Shown here: positions 16,910 through 26,171 of the stretch, one piece after another
How the letters are laid out: every line of letters begins with the position of its first letter
How positions within the stretch are numbered: position 1 is the first letter of the stretch
NCBI GenBank assembly: GCA_022600195.1
Contig: JAHZKX010000021.1
Location: forward strand, 50,972-114,971
Direction: 5' to 3'
DNA: 64,000 nucleotides
Source: Planctomycetota bacterium
GTDB lineage: Bacteria > Planctomycetota > Planctomycetia > Planctomycetales > Planctomycetaceae
Notes under the pieces: model-generated
Databases searched by the model: none
The model's input: the letters and a program-made list of their open reading frames with translations, nothing else
Told to the model about the DNA's origin: nothing
Position numbers and translations under genes: made by a program

Positions 16910-17920
16910 TTATGAAGCAGCCGAAGCAGCAACATTCTTAAATCCAGCAGGGAACAGACTGGAGTTCATTCCAGCCCAGTGTGCAGTAAATCCTCCGGGG
17001 TGTCGTTCCTGATTCGAAACAAAGGCAATCGACTCGTCTCTGATTTCGTTTACACCCTGAAGTAATGAAACCGTGGCAGAATGCTGGCCTTTCCAGATTT
17101 GAAGACCAGGCCAGAACCCGTCAAAGTTTCCTGAAATAATAGTTTCCCAACCAGTAGAAGTACGGCTGATGCTGACAGCCAGCTGACGCCGTAAATTCCA
17201 CCACCGGAAAAATGTTTCTAAAGATGTGACCCAGACCAGCGGAATCTGCTTTCGATCCAGGTTGATGTTTTGAAATAACTGATCGAGTTCTTCTCGCGAG
17301 GGAACCGAAGGCAAAGAAACAGGCAATCCTTGACGGTATCTGCTGATCAGTTCCACGCGAAGTTTACGTTGTGTCTCTTTGTCCTGTTTTCCATGCCAGT
17401 CTGATTCCGATTTTAAATGCATCAATTCCAGTGGAATGGGTAGTGGACTCATGACATTAGAGAACTCTCGGAAATCTTTTCCTAAAGCAGTTTCGCCGTA
17501 ACAGATGACACCCTGATAAGGATAGGGATAATCTCCCACTCGTATCCAGGCACCTCCGGTTTGATGCAGTCGTTTTTTGAGTTGAGTCACAAATGAAGAT
17601 GTGAATTTCTCACAGCCAGTAACTGATTTGGTTCCCAGTTCATTTTTCGCTCGAGCGCTGGCAGAGTCACTGGTAAATTCGGACAAGTCAATCATCGGAA
17701 TCTTGCATTGAGAGAGTGTCTGCAAGTCCTGCTCATTGAATGTTTTTTGAGACCCAACCAGTAGCAGATTCCAGCGCGAAAGCTGGTATCCGGAAAGTTG
17801 GGCCAGATCTTCATGTAGTTCAGTTACAGGCAGTCCCAGTTCGCGCAATCCTTTCACTACAGGTGTTGCAACACCTGCTAACAGGATCGGGTATTCCGGC
17901 AAATGACGCGAAACGGACAT
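16910..17920 (-). CDS. hypothetical protein, 336 residues
   Basis: No family recognised. It is soluble in appearance: no signal peptide or membrane segment. The start PEYPILLAGVATPVVKGLRELGLPVTEL and WNLLLVGSQKTFNEQDLQTL suggest an alpha/beta fold of Rossmann or receiver-like type. A central GDYPYPYQGVICYGETALG and WHGKQDKETQRKLRVEL follow, and the C-terminal third is beta-rich (WETIISGNFDGFWPGLQIW). ATG 17920 starts the frame without strong RBS. It is the last gene on the minus strand before the 613-base gap; the Cys/Gly lipoprotein lies 86 bases downstream. Confidence 0.7.
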   Translation of the reverse strand: MSVSRHLPEYPILLAGVATPVVKGLRELGLPVTELHEDLAQLSGYQLSRWNLLLVGSQKTFNEQDLQTLSQCKIPMIDLSEFTSDSASARAKNELGTKSVTGCEKFTSSFVTQLKKRLHQTGGAWIRVGDYPYPYQGVICYGETALGKDFREFSNVMSPLPIPLELMHLKSESDWHGKQDKETQRKLRVELISRYRQGLPVSLPSVPSREELDQLFQNINLDRKQIPLVWVTSLETFFRWWNLRRQLAVSISRTSTGWETIISGNFDGFWPGLQIWKGQHSATVSLLQGVNEIRDESIAFVSNQERHPGGFTAHWAGMNSSLFPAGFKNVAASAAS

Positions 17921-18533
17921 GGTCTGAATATTCTCTATAGGAAATGAAAGTGTGTTTGAAGATTCCGTTTCGAAAGAAAAGAATCAACAAGTTTTCAATT
18001 TGAAAGGTAATAATGAATCAAAGAGATGAAGTGTAAATCAGCGTGGGAGGTGAGTGACATGCCTGTAGTTCAGGCGCAGGAATCACGAATGTGAGGCGGG
18101 AAGATATTCGTTTTTGAAAATCAGGTCAATACGAAAGAAAGGAAAGAAAGGGAAAAGCAAAAACCTTTAGTTTTTTTCTGTTTTTCCTCCGATTTTCATA
18201 AAAAAACAATTCAGTCTCTGCTCAAGCATACTCAAAATTGCATCTGGCCCGGAATCCGGGAAACCGAAAGATTCTTGAGAGGGGTAAAGAATTATGCTCG
18301 GTGTCATCAAAAAAGAAAGCATTTTCAAAGCCGATTTGGAGCCTCAAAATTCTCTTTCAAATTGGGGTTGGAGAAAATCAGGAAACCCAACTATAATCCG
18401 CCCCTCGCAAAACAAAGGGATTGCTTTGCGAGAATGATTTGTGAAACGAGAAACCATTCAATATGGAATGATCATGGAAGCAAATCAATGTACTGACTGA
18501 TATAACAACAACGTCATAGCATGGAGGCACGGC
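17921..18533. other. intergenic region between divergent genes
   Basis: 613 bases, AT-rich, between a minus-strand hypothetical gene and the plus-strand RmlD-like gene. Purine-rich runs (18135-18165) are followed by T-runs (18168-18187) that could pair imperfectly as GGAAAAGCAAAAAC with GTTTTTTTCTGTTTTTCC. CCCGG-AAT-CCGGG lies at 18248-18260. A 73-codon frame (18275-18496) begins with TTG and looks like chance. No RNA gene recognised. Confidence 0.5.
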
Positions 18534-19478
18534 GTGGAAACAGTTCTGGTTATTGGACTTGATACGGTTGCCGGAGCAAATATTGCAACCTGCCTATCCA
18601 GTCGATATCGGGTTGTCGGATTAACTTCAGCTACACCAGTTTCCATCCAGGGATGTGAAACGCATAAATATCTGGAAGATGATGTTGAGACAGCGGAGCA
18701 TTGGCTGTCACTGGTACGTCCGCAGTGGGTCGTCTACTGTGGCGTTGCTGCCAACTCGGCCTGGTCAGTTGATCCAGCAAAATTCATCACGAAAGACCCC
18801 GTACTGGCGGTTCGGAACTGGGTGAACGCGGCTGAATTACATTCGGCCCGCTTTACACATATTTCTTCCGATGCCATTTTTACCGGCCCCTGGATGTTCC
18901 ATGAAGAAGATTGTCAGGGATTGTGTGACAGCCCGCAGGCAGAAATTATTCGCGCGGTCGAACGTGAAGTCAGCCTGTGCGATAATACATTAACGATTCG
19001 TACCAATGTTTTCGGTTGGACACCCACTGCTTACGGTCAAGGTGACATTGAAGATCTGATACACTCTCTGGCAGAGGGTTCGTTTTCCAAACTTGATTGT
19101 TACAGGCATGGCACTCCATTGTTAGCAACGGATCTGGCTGCCATTATCGAACATGCTTACCAGGAACGACTGACCGGTATCTTTCATGTAGCAGGTGGAG
19201 AACGCATTAATCCGCTGGAATTTACAAAACGGTTATCAAAAGTTTTTGGGCTGACTATGTCTGAATTACCTCGTGCGACGGTATTAAACGAATGCCCTTC
19301 AGGTTTTGCCAATGGTGAATCATCGCTTCATACCCGCAAAATTCGACGTGCATTAAGCATTTCAATGCCTATGTTGGATGACGGATTGCAAAGACTGTTT
19401 GATCAACAACAGAACGGTTTTCTCAATCGCCTGAACAACGAGCATGAAAAACAGTTCGAACAGGAAATTGCCGCTTAA
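18534..19478 (+). CDS. NAD(P)-dependent sugar-nucleotide reductase-like protein (RmlD/SDR family)
   Basis: A 314-residue extended SDR. The N-terminus VLVIGLDTVAGANIATCL replaces the usual GxxGxxG with G-L-D-T-V-A-G, so the dinucleotide loop is unusual. VRPQWVVYCGVAANSAW, FTHISSDAIFTGPW and LTIRTNVFGW follow the RmlD (dTDP-4-dehydrorhamnose reductase) pattern; the Tyr-x-x-x-Lys catalytic pair is not visible at its usual place, where SPQAEIIRAVE stands. It could thus be a catalytically altered family member. The start is GTG 18534, fixed by GGAGG at 18524-18528. A strong terminator follows at 19495-19540. Confidence 0.8.
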   Translation: METVLVIGLDTVAGANIATCLSSRYRVVGLTSATPVSIQGCETHKYLEDDVETAEHWLSLVRPQWVVYCGVAANSAWSVDPAKFITKDPVLAVRNWVNAAELHSARFTHISSDAIFTGPWMFHEEDCQGLCDSPQAEIIRAVEREVSLCDNTLTIRTNVFGWTPTAYGQGDIEDLIHSLAEGSFSKLDCYRHGTPLLATDLAAIIEHAYQERLTGIFHVAGGERINPLEFTKRLSKVFGLTMSELPRATVLNECPSGFANGESSLHTRKIRRALSISMPMLDDGLQRLFDQQQNGFLNRLNNEHEKQFEQEIAA

Positions 19479-19494
19479 TTCAAACAACGAAATA

Positions 19495-19540
19495 AAAAAA
19501 TAAACCCCCTTGCGTGTTCGCACAAGGGGGTTTATTTTTT
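19495..19540. terminator. bidirectional rho-independent terminator
   Basis: AAAAAATAAACCCCCTTG (19495-19512) and CAAGGGGGTTTATTTTTT (19523-19540) are perfect complements with a 10-base loop. A- and T-runs on both flanks let it stop the plus-strand reductase gene and the minus-strand DUF1501 gene (stop at 19555), which converge here. Confidence 0.93.
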
Positions 19541-19554
19541 CGCTTCCAATATTC

Positions 19555-20988
19555 TCAGGCAAGAATTTTCTGGACGAGCTTGGCTTGATTCACTCCGATC
19601 AAACGTTGGTCCAGTCCCTGGAAGCGGAATGAGAGGCGTTCCGGATCCAGTCCGAGCAGATGTAAAATCGTGGCATGTAAATCATAGACGGGGACTTCGT
19701 CTTCGAAGACATTAAACCCGAAGTCATCTGAACGTCCGATAGTGGTGCCCCCTTTGATCCCACCACCCGCCAGCCACATGGTAAAGGCGTTTGGATGATG
19801 GTCACGTCCATCGTTGCCTCCCTGCACCATCGGCGTGCGTCCGAATTCTCCGCCCCAGACAACCAGAGTGTCTTTTAACAGGCCACGCTGTTTGAGGTCT
19901 TTGATCAAAGCAGCCGACCCCTGATCGGTGGCTTTGCAATTATTCTTCAATCCTCCTACAAGACCGCCGTGCTGATCCCATGATTCATGGAATAACTGCA
20001 CGCAACGTACGCCCCGCTCAATAAGCCTGCGGGCCAGTAGACAGTTATTCGCAAAAGAAGTTTTACCCGGTTCTGCACCGTACAGTTCCAGCGTCTGTTT
20101 TGTTTCCTGTGTGATATCCATGACATCGGGTGCACTGGATTGCATGCGATATGCCATCTCAAATGAATTGATCCGAGTTGCGATTTCCGGATCGCCGACC
20201 TGATTCAGATGATTCTGATTCAAGGCTTTGAGTGTATCGAGTGAATCGCGTTGTAATTGTGAAGATATTCCCGGGGGATTTTGCAGATAGAGTACAGGCT
20301 CCTGACCGCCACGAAACATCACTCCCTGGTGAACTGTTGGCAGAAATCCACTACCCCAGCAAGAACTGCCACCACTGGGACCTTTATTACCGGAACTGAA
20401 GACAACAAAACCCGGTAAATTTTTTGATTCACTACCTAATCCATAAATCGTCCAGGCACCCAGACTGGGCTTCCCAAAAAGTTGAGAGCCGGTCAACGCC
20501 TGAATCTGAGCAGGGGCGTGATTAAATGCGTCGGTTTTCATGCTCTTGATGATGGCAATGTCATCGACGACTTCTGACAGATGGGGCAGAATTTCTGAAA
20601 GTTCTGCTCCACTTTCACCATGTTTTGCAAATTTGAATTTCGGACCTAGAAATTTTGAGTTGGGATTAATAAAGGCAGCCCTATATCCCTTCAGAAGTTC
20701 TTCGGGAGGCAGTTTACCATCAAATTTCCCCAACACAGGTTTATTATCAAAGAGCTCCAGATGGCTGGGCCCTCCACCCATAAACAGAAAAATAATATTT
20801 TTTGCCTTGGGAGGATGGTGCGGCTCTCTGGGTGCTAGCGGATCATCAAGGGCTTGCTTCTTCGCGGGGGCAGCATAACCGGATTCCTGCAATAACTGGT
20901 TGACGGCAATGGCGCCAAGGCCGACTCCGCATTGTTGCAGAAACCAGCGACGCGCGATGGACTGCGAGGGGTGATGAAAATGATTCAT
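19555..20988 (-). CDS. DUF1501 protein, Tat-exported, sulfatase/alkaline-phosphatase-like fold (cassette 1)
   Basis: A 477-residue protein. The N-terminus SIARRWFLQQCGVGLGAIAV is a twin-arginine signal. The body has KNIIFLFMGGGPSHLELFDNKP, MKTDAFNHAPAQ, FGKPSLGAWTIYGLGSE, then LVVWGGEFGRTPMVQGG, GRDHHPNAFTMWLAGGGIKGG and DLHATILHLLGLDPERL, all typical of DUF1501. The fold is related to alkaline phosphatase/sulfatase enzymes, but activity is not established for the family. It follows its cytochrome-domain partner (21083-24199) by 94 bases in the same direction, and probably works with it outside the cytoplasm. Confidence 0.92.
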   Translation of the reverse strand: MNHFHHPSQSIARRWFLQQCGVGLGAIAVNQLLQESGYAAPAKKQALDDPLAPREPHHPPKAKNIIFLFMGGGPSHLELFDNKPVLGKFDGKLPPEELLKGYRAAFINPNSKFLGPKFKFAKHGESGAELSEILPHLSEVVDDIAIIKSMKTDAFNHAPAQIQALTGSQLFGKPSLGAWTIYGLGSESKNLPGFVVFSSGNKGPSGGSSCWGSGFLPTVHQGVMFRGGQEPVLYLQNPPGISSQLQRDSLDTLKALNQNHLNQVGDPEIATRINSFEMAYRMQSSAPDVMDITQETKQTLELYGAEPGKTSFANNCLLARRLIERGVRCVQLFHESWDQHGGLVGGLKNNCKATDQGSAALIKDLKQRGLLKDTLVVWGGEFGRTPMVQGGNDGRDHHPNAFTMWLAGGGIKGGTTIGRSDDFGFNVFEDEVPVYDLHATILHLLGLDPERLSFRFQGLDQRLIGVNQAKLVQKILA

Positions 20989-21082
20989 GAATCGTTACCT
21001 GTTTTTATCAAAAGAGCAAAAAGTAGATTCTATTCGCCAGTCTTAATATGAGACTGGCTCGAAACACTCTGCCAGTTATCGG

Positions 21083-24000
21083 TTATTCTTTCGTAATGGT
21101 TTCATCCATATTTAACAGCACACGCGACAAGGCAATCCAGGCTGCAAAATCTGCATTAGTGGTCTTAGTTGTTTTTTTCGTCGAGGAAATTTGTTGGGCT
21201 TCTTCCGCGTGATCTGCAAAGTAACTGCGCTGTTTAGCCAGGAACCGTGTCAGCAATTGTGTTTCCGATGCGGAAGGATATCGGGAAACACATCGGCGAA
21301 ACGCGGTTTCAATGCGCTGCTGATCCGTCGCTTTTGATTCGGTTAAAGTGATTTTCGCGAGGTTTACAGCACATTCCATAAACAGTGTTTCGTTGAGCGT
21401 GGTTAATGCCTGCAAAGGAGTGTTGGAACGGCTCCGTTTAACCGTGGCAATATCACCATTGGGAGCATCAAAGGCCTGCAGGACCGGATAAGGTACCGAG
21501 CGGAAGCGGAAGGTATAAATCGCACGACGGAATCGGCTTTGACCTTCAGCAACTTCCCAGGTTTTCGGGCCGTAACTTGCCGGTTTTTGGAACAGGAAAG
21601 CAGGTGCCGGCGGATAAACTGAAGGTCCACCCACCTCAGGATTCAACAGACCACTAGCGTGGAGAGCGATGTCTCTGACGATTTCTGCATCGACGCGATA
21701 TCGGGGACCGCGGGCGAAGAATCGGTTGTAAGGATCTTTTGCGTAGAGTTCCGGGCTGACATGTGATGACTGCTGATACGTTCTCGAAGTCACAATCAGA
21801 GTGTGCAACTTTTTCAAATCCCAGCCTTGATCCATAAACCAGACGGACATCCAGTCTAACAGTTTTCGATGTGTTGGTGCTGCACCTTGCGAGCCCAGAT
21901 CTTCACTCGTGCTGACAATCCCTCTTCCAAAATACGCCTGCCAGACTCGATTCACGATGGCACGGGCCGTGGTCGGTGATTTTCGATCAACGAGCCAACG
22001 GGCAAATGTCAAACGGTTCATCGGTGTATCTTCGGGCAAAGAATGCAGAAAGTCAGGGACTCCCGGCTCGATTTCCTCTTTCTTCTTGAGAAAGTCACCC
22101 CGATCCAGCAGGTGAGTTTTGCGCGGATCAGGACGTTCCTGATAAACCAGTTGTGTGGCTCCCGGAGGATGCTGTTTCCAGAGTACCTCGATCTCTGCGT
22201 TTTCTTTTTTCCATTCCGGGACGGTGGTTCGCCAATAACTGAAAACCTGATCCCGTTGTTCTGCCGTTCGTCGAGCGATGGGGATTTCGAGAATATCTCG
22301 GACCTTGTCGGGAACCGGGTCTGCTTTCGCCTGATCAGAAGTTGTACACGAGACGCGGAAACGCCCCAGATTCATAGTCTGGTTATCATCACTGTTCCAG
22401 CCTCCATGCATCTGCACCAGACTGACTTTTAATTTAGTCCCCTCTTTGTATCCAAATGGTTTTTCCGCACGGAAGACTGCTTCGCGTGGTTGGTTAAATC
22501 GCCCTGGTCCCGGGTTGATACCCCAGGCAGTGGTGTTATCACCGTCAATCGCGTAAGCAACGGGCCCGGTGAATCCGCGCACCCCTTTTTTGTCTGAATA
22601 TTTAGGAGGTAATTGCTGCCGTTCATTCTCAAAATCGGCTGTGGCTGCAGAAAATTTGATAGTAGCTTTTTGCTTGGGGTCTTTTACACTTTCTGTTGTA
22701 AGTTTAATATCCGTCAGGGCACATAAGCCTTCTATGGATCTTCCCGGTCCACCTGCAGGCAGGTTGGGATGATTCAAGAGTTCAAGTCGGATTGCTTTGA
22801 TCTGTGTGGCATCAACGATGGCTTCAAAATTTGAAGTAAATTTGGACGGGGCATAACCCTGCGCCAGCATGGAATGATCGGCCTGTTCGAAGTAGCGCTG
22901 AGAGTTACTATCGATATTAGCGAGTTTCAGAACCGTCCACTCTGGCTGATTCTGTTGGGCCGCTTTTGCCCAGGCAGTCATTTTTGCGGACCAGTCTGGT
23001 GTGCGCGTTTTGAGAGACTGTTCAAGAGCTTTAATTTTCTGAAAGATTTTTTGACGCTGTTGCTGTTCTTCACTTGTGTAACCTCGAATACTGGCTTCAT
23101 AAGAGTTATTGATGCAGGCGAAAATCTGATAGTAATTTTTCTGAGTCAGGGGATCATACTTGTGTGTATGACATTGTCCGCACTGCAATGTGAGACCTAA
23201 AACACTTTTCCCGATCGTATCCATGCGGTCAAACATGGCTGCCATCCGAAACTCCTCCGGATCGATACCCCCTTCTTCATTCAACATCGAATTTCGCATG
23301 AACCCGGTAGCGACTTGCTGAGTTTGTGTGGCGTTCGGCAGGAGATCGCCGGCGATTTGTTCTATCACAAACTGATTGTAAGGCATGTTTTGGTTCAACG
23401 CATCGATCACCCAGTCACGATAGAGCCAGACTTCTCGCGGTGCGTCCTTTTCATAGCCGTTGGAATCAGCATAGCGGGCGGCATCCAGCCAGATCCTCCC
23501 CCAGCGTTCACCGTAGTGGGGTGATGCGAGAAGTTTTTGAACCTGTCTTTGATATGCGTCCGGTCGTTTGTCGTTGAGAAATTGATCGACTTCCTCAATC
23601 GTCGGCGGTAATCCGACCAGATCCAGATTCAGTCGACGCAAGAGGGCAACTCGGTCGGCTCGATCCGTGAAGGAAAGGCGCTGTTGTTCCAGCTTTTCCA
23701 ATACAAAAGCATCGATAGGATTTTGGACCAATCCTTTTTGCTGAATGCGAGGTAGCGCCGCTTTCTGGGGAGGGTGAAATGCCCAGTGGGAGGCCCAGGG
23801 CGCACCGGCTTCAATCCACTTTCGGATTTTTTCGATCTCAGACGGAGAGAGCTTTTTACCCGAATCAGCGGGCGGCATCCGTTCGTCTTCATCAGTGGAA
23901 ACGATGCGCTGGTAGAGCAGGCTTTCTAATGGTTTCCCCGGCACGATTAAAGCGTGTCCATCATGTGATCCAAAAGCGCTTTCTTTTAAATCCAGTCGCA

Positions 24001-24199
24001 GGTCGGCCTCTCTGTGTTGATCATCGGGACCATGACAGGCGAAGCAGCCATCGGAAAGCAAAGGCCGAATATCTGTTGCAAAATCGAATTCTGTTGGCGT
24101 CGTTTTTTTTGTCTCTGCAAAAGTAACTTGAAACAAAAACACGACGAATGCTATCGTGCAGAGAAACAAAAATGAGCAAGTTCGAACGACCATAATCAT
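21083..24199 (-). CDS. cytochrome-c-domain DUF1549/DUF1553 protein (cassette 1)
   Basis: About 1038 residues from ATG 24199 (MIMVVRTCSFLFLCTIAFVVFLF, signal peptide); the upstream ATG 24232 would add 11 residues. Order: planctomycete cytochrome C domain with DGCFACHGPDDQHREADLRLDL; DUF1549 (PIDAFVLEKLEQQRLSF, RLNLDLVGLPPT, SPHYGERWGRIWLDAARYADSNGYEKDAPR); a second CxxCH in LQCGQCHTHKYDPLTQKNYY; a middle beta-rich insert (about residues 450-640); then DUF1553 (NRLTFARWLVDRKSPTTARAIVNRVWQAYFGRGIV, RSNTPLQALTTLNETLF). Two haem motifs imply an exported electron-transfer protein. Partner of the DUF1501 gene downstream. Confidence 0.92.
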   Translation of the reverse strand: MIMVVRTCSFLFLCTIAFVVFLFQVTFAETKKTTPTEFDFATDIRPLLSDGCFACHGPDDQHREADLRLDLKESAFGSHDGHALIVPGKPLESLLYQRIVSTDEDERMPPADSGKKLSPSEIEKIRKWIEAGAPWASHWAFHPPQKAALPRIQQKGLVQNPIDAFVLEKLEQQRLSFTDRADRVALLRRLNLDLVGLPPTIEEVDQFLNDKRPDAYQRQVQKLLASPHYGERWGRIWLDAARYADSNGYEKDAPREVWLYRDWVIDALNQNMPYNQFVIEQIAGDLLPNATQTQQVATGFMRNSMLNEEGGIDPEEFRMAAMFDRMDTIGKSVLGLTLQCGQCHTHKYDPLTQKNYYQIFACINNSYEASIRGYTSEEQQQRQKIFQKIKALEQSLKTRTPDWSAKMTAWAKAAQQNQPEWTVLKLANIDSNSQRYFEQADHSMLAQGYAPSKFTSNFEAIVDATQIKAIRLELLNHPNLPAGGPGRSIEGLCALTDIKLTTESVKDPKQKATIKFSAATADFENERQQLPPKYSDKKGVRGFTGPVAYAIDGDNTTAWGINPGPGRFNQPREAVFRAEKPFGYKEGTKLKVSLVQMHGGWNSDDNQTMNLGRFRVSCTTSDQAKADPVPDKVRDILEIPIARRTAEQRDQVFSYWRTTVPEWKKENAEIEVLWKQHPPGATQLVYQERPDPRKTHLLDRGDFLKKKEEIEPGVPDFLHSLPEDTPMNRLTFARWLVDRKSPTTARAIVNRVWQAYFGRGIVSTSEDLGSQGAAPTHRKLLDWMSVWFMDQGWDLKKLHTLIVTSRTYQQSSHVSPELYAKDPYNRFFARGPRYRVDAEIVRDIALHASGLLNPEVGGPSVYPPAPAFLFQKPASYGPKTWEVAEGQSRFRRAIYTFRFRSVPYPVLQAFDAPNGDIATVKRSRSNTPLQALTTLNETLFMECAVNLAKITLTESKATDQQRIETAFRRCVSRYPSASETQLLTRFLAKQRSYFADHAEEAQQISSTKKTTKTTNADFAAWIALSRVLLNMDETITKE

Positions 24200-24259
24200 T
24201 CTTTCGGTCAATCTATGAGGCCATGAAATCAAAGACGTTACTAGAAAGAAACGAGGCGG

Positions 24260-24287
24260 TTATTAACAGACTGCGGAGTCTTGTCAA
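24260..24287 (-). promoter_or_regulatory. candidate promoter of the cassette-1 cytochrome gene
   Basis: Read on the minus strand: TTGACA (24287 to 24282), 16-base spacer, TAATAA (24265 to 24260). It points at the cytochrome gene starting at 24199 (or 24232). The -10 matches TATAAT in four positions. Confidence 0.45.
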
Positions 24288-24364
24288 AAATCGCAAACCC
24301 GGATTTTCTGTGAGTCGGAAAGATTTATGAATCTCAAAACCAAACACGAGTGAATACCGGTCCG

Positions 24365-24382
24365 CCACTTTACCCAAAGTGG
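24365..24382. repeat. inverted repeat upstream of the cassette-1 cytochrome gene
   Basis: CCACTTT (24365-24371), ACCC loop, AAAGTGG (24376-24382): perfect 7-base stem. A similar hairpin with an ACCAA loop lies at 59220-59240, at a comparable distance from the cassette-3 cytochrome gene. Confidence 0.5.
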
Positions 24383-24898
24383 GGGTAGCTTAATAAACTG
24401 TCTAAAGTCAATTAAGCAGGTGACTTAAAGTCAGGAAAGGTGGGCCAGTTACCTGAAGTTTGTACGTCTAATTATAGGGAGAGGACTGGAGGGAATTCAA
24501 GTTTTGTCTTCACGTGTCTCAATAATTAGCCACACATTATTATGAAGAGACTCACGGAAACATCGTCGGATCTTCATCGAACCATCACAAACGACCCCAT
24601 TTGATTCATTTTGCTACGCATTATTCACTCATTATTGACATTTCAGGAAGAAATATCTTCACATTCATTCGATATTGTACCCCCAACTGAAATTTTCAGC
24701 CGGCAACGAAAGTTTCAAAACGATGTGTCCAATTGAATTCAATGAACGAAGAGTGTTTCAGGGGGGGACAGTTCAGATTCCTGCATCAAATATTCCATGG
24801 TGGGAATGACCTGTTTCTTACAAAAGTCAAAGTGAATTGTTTCAAGTCTTCATTGTTCGTGTAACAGACAAACTTCTTTTTTAAAAACAGGAAACAAA

Positions 24899-26053
24899 AT
24901 GCAAAAATCACGTATTCAGAATGTAAAACGATCAGGTTTTACTTTGATCGAACTTTTAGTGGTCATTTCGATCATCGCCTTATTGGCTGCTTTGCTGATA
25001 CCAGCGGTCTTTGCAGCTCGAGAATCGGCACGCTCTTCACAGTGCAAAAGTAACTTGCGTCAGTTTGGACTTTCCATGCACTCTTTCGCTGCCACTGATC
25101 CTGCTGGAAGATATTGCACGGGTGCGTATGACTTCCGTCGTGACGGATGTCCTGACACTTGGGGCTGGGTTGCTGATATGGTCAATAGTGGTGCTGGTCT
25201 TCCACAGAAGATGCTGTGCCCTTCTTCCACTCTGTTGGGATCTGAAAAGTTGAACGACATGATCGGTGTCGCCAATACCAGTAACAAAGACAATGCACCT
25301 GCCGCTCGTCTTTTGGATGGTGTTTGTTCTACCTGGACTTCAGGAACGGAAGGTACACCTGCTCGTATTCTTCAGGTTGCCAAGCTTCTGGAAGATGGAT
25401 ACGGTACAAATTACGCATCCAGCTGGTTCCTCGTTCGCTCTGCTCCCAAGCAGACCGGTGGTGTCACCGCAGCTGGCTTAAAAGGATTTGGTGGTACTAT
25501 GGGACCGCTGACAATTCGTCGTCTGGATTCTTCACGTGTTGCTTCTTCAGCAGTCTCATTCATGGGCTGTGGAGCACCCGGTGATATCGGCGAAGCTGTC
25601 CTGACTGACTCCATTCCCGGATTCGTTGAAGCCGGTGATCGGTTGGCGGAATCATTCAATGATGGACCTGCTTTCTGGAATGCCGGTGGTTCACCCGCTG
25701 CCGTTGATCTGATGCCTGCTGGAACCAATCTTGTAGGTGCAATTCCTACAGAATTGCCAGACCCGAATCGTACTGGAACAGCAGGACCTGATGGTACTCT
25801 CTGGTTGCAGGATTCTCGTGACTGGTATGCATGGCACGGTCGTGGCAGTAACAAAATCTGCAATATCCTGATGGCTGATGGCAGCGTGAAGGCTGTTGTT
25901 GACCTGAACGGCGACGGATTCCTGAATCCTGGTTTCGTAGGATCATCAACGGGTGGATCTGGTTACACAGATGCAACAGTTGAATTACGACCCTCTGAAG
26001 TCTACTCCGGCCCCTGGTTGGACGCTCAGTTGACGAAAGGTAACTTCGAATAA
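24899..26053 (+). CDS. DUF1559 protein with type IV pilin-like N-terminus
   Basis: A 384-residue protein typical of planctomycetes, which carry many copies. [26 protein letters not shown] (about residues 12-37) is a class III signal: prepilin peptidase should cut at the G|F bond and methylate Phe; the hydrophobic helix would pack in a pseudopilus. [26 protein letters not shown] begins the DUF1559 domain. The C-terminus has [29 protein letters not shown], near the H-x9-DG-type motif of the family. Function of the large globular part is unknown. AGGAAAC precedes ATG 24899. A terminator follows at 26090-26125, so it is monocistronic. Confidence 0.93.
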   Translation: MQKSRIQNVKRSGFTLIELLVVISIIALLAALLIPAVFAARESARSSQCKSNLRQFGLSMHSFAATDPAGRYCTGAYDFRRDGCPDTWGWVADMVNSGAGLPQKMLCPSSTLLGSEKLNDMIGVANTSNKDNAPAARLLDGVCSTWTSGTEGTPARILQVAKLLEDGYGTNYASSWFLVRSAPKQTGGVTAAGLKGFGGTMGPLTIRRLDSSRVASSAVSFMGCGAPGDIGEAVLTDSIPGFVEAGDRLAESFNDGPAFWNAGGSPAAVDLMPAGTNLVGAIPTELPDPNRTGTAGPDGTLWLQDSRDWYAWHGRGSNKICNILMADGSVKAVVDLNGDGFLNPGFVGSSTGGSGYTDATVELRPSEVYSGPWLDAQLTKGNFE

Positions 26054-26089
26054 TCGAAGTTGGCTGACAACTGTAACACAAGTTAATTG

Positions 26090-26125
26090 CGAGTGGCTGG
26101 TTTCAAACTGGCCACTCGTTTTTTT
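26090..26125 (+). terminator. rho-independent terminator of the DUF1559 gene
   Basis: CGAGTGGC (26090-26097) pairs with GCCACTCG (26111-26118) across a 13-base loop, followed by TTTTTTT (26119-26125). It lies 37 bases past the stop codon. Confidence 0.9.
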
Positions 26126-26171
26126 GTTGACAGAGGAAGTCGTTTATTGTCGCTGAATTTTTGCACGTTGA

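Larger units (their letters stand above)
24200..24898. other. intergenic region between divergent cytochrome and DUF1559 genes
   Basis: About 700 bases without a credible ORF. It contains the candidate minus-strand promoter (24260-24287), a hairpin CCACTTT-ACCC-AAAGTGG at 24365-24382, and two copies of TAAAGTCA near 24403 and 24426. TTGACA at 24635-24640 has no good -10 partner. AAACAGGAAACAAA directly before ATG 24899 is the ribosome site of the DUF1559 gene. Confidence 0.5.

Noticed and set aside
18275..18496. 73-codon frame before the RmlD-like gene
   Set aside because: TTG start, no ribosome site that fits a gene, basic random-looking composition in an AT-rich gap.
22043..22432. Plus-strand frame of 129 codons opposite the cassette-1 cytochrome gene
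   Set aside because: Lies wholly within a strongly conserved gene on the other strand; no domain pattern.
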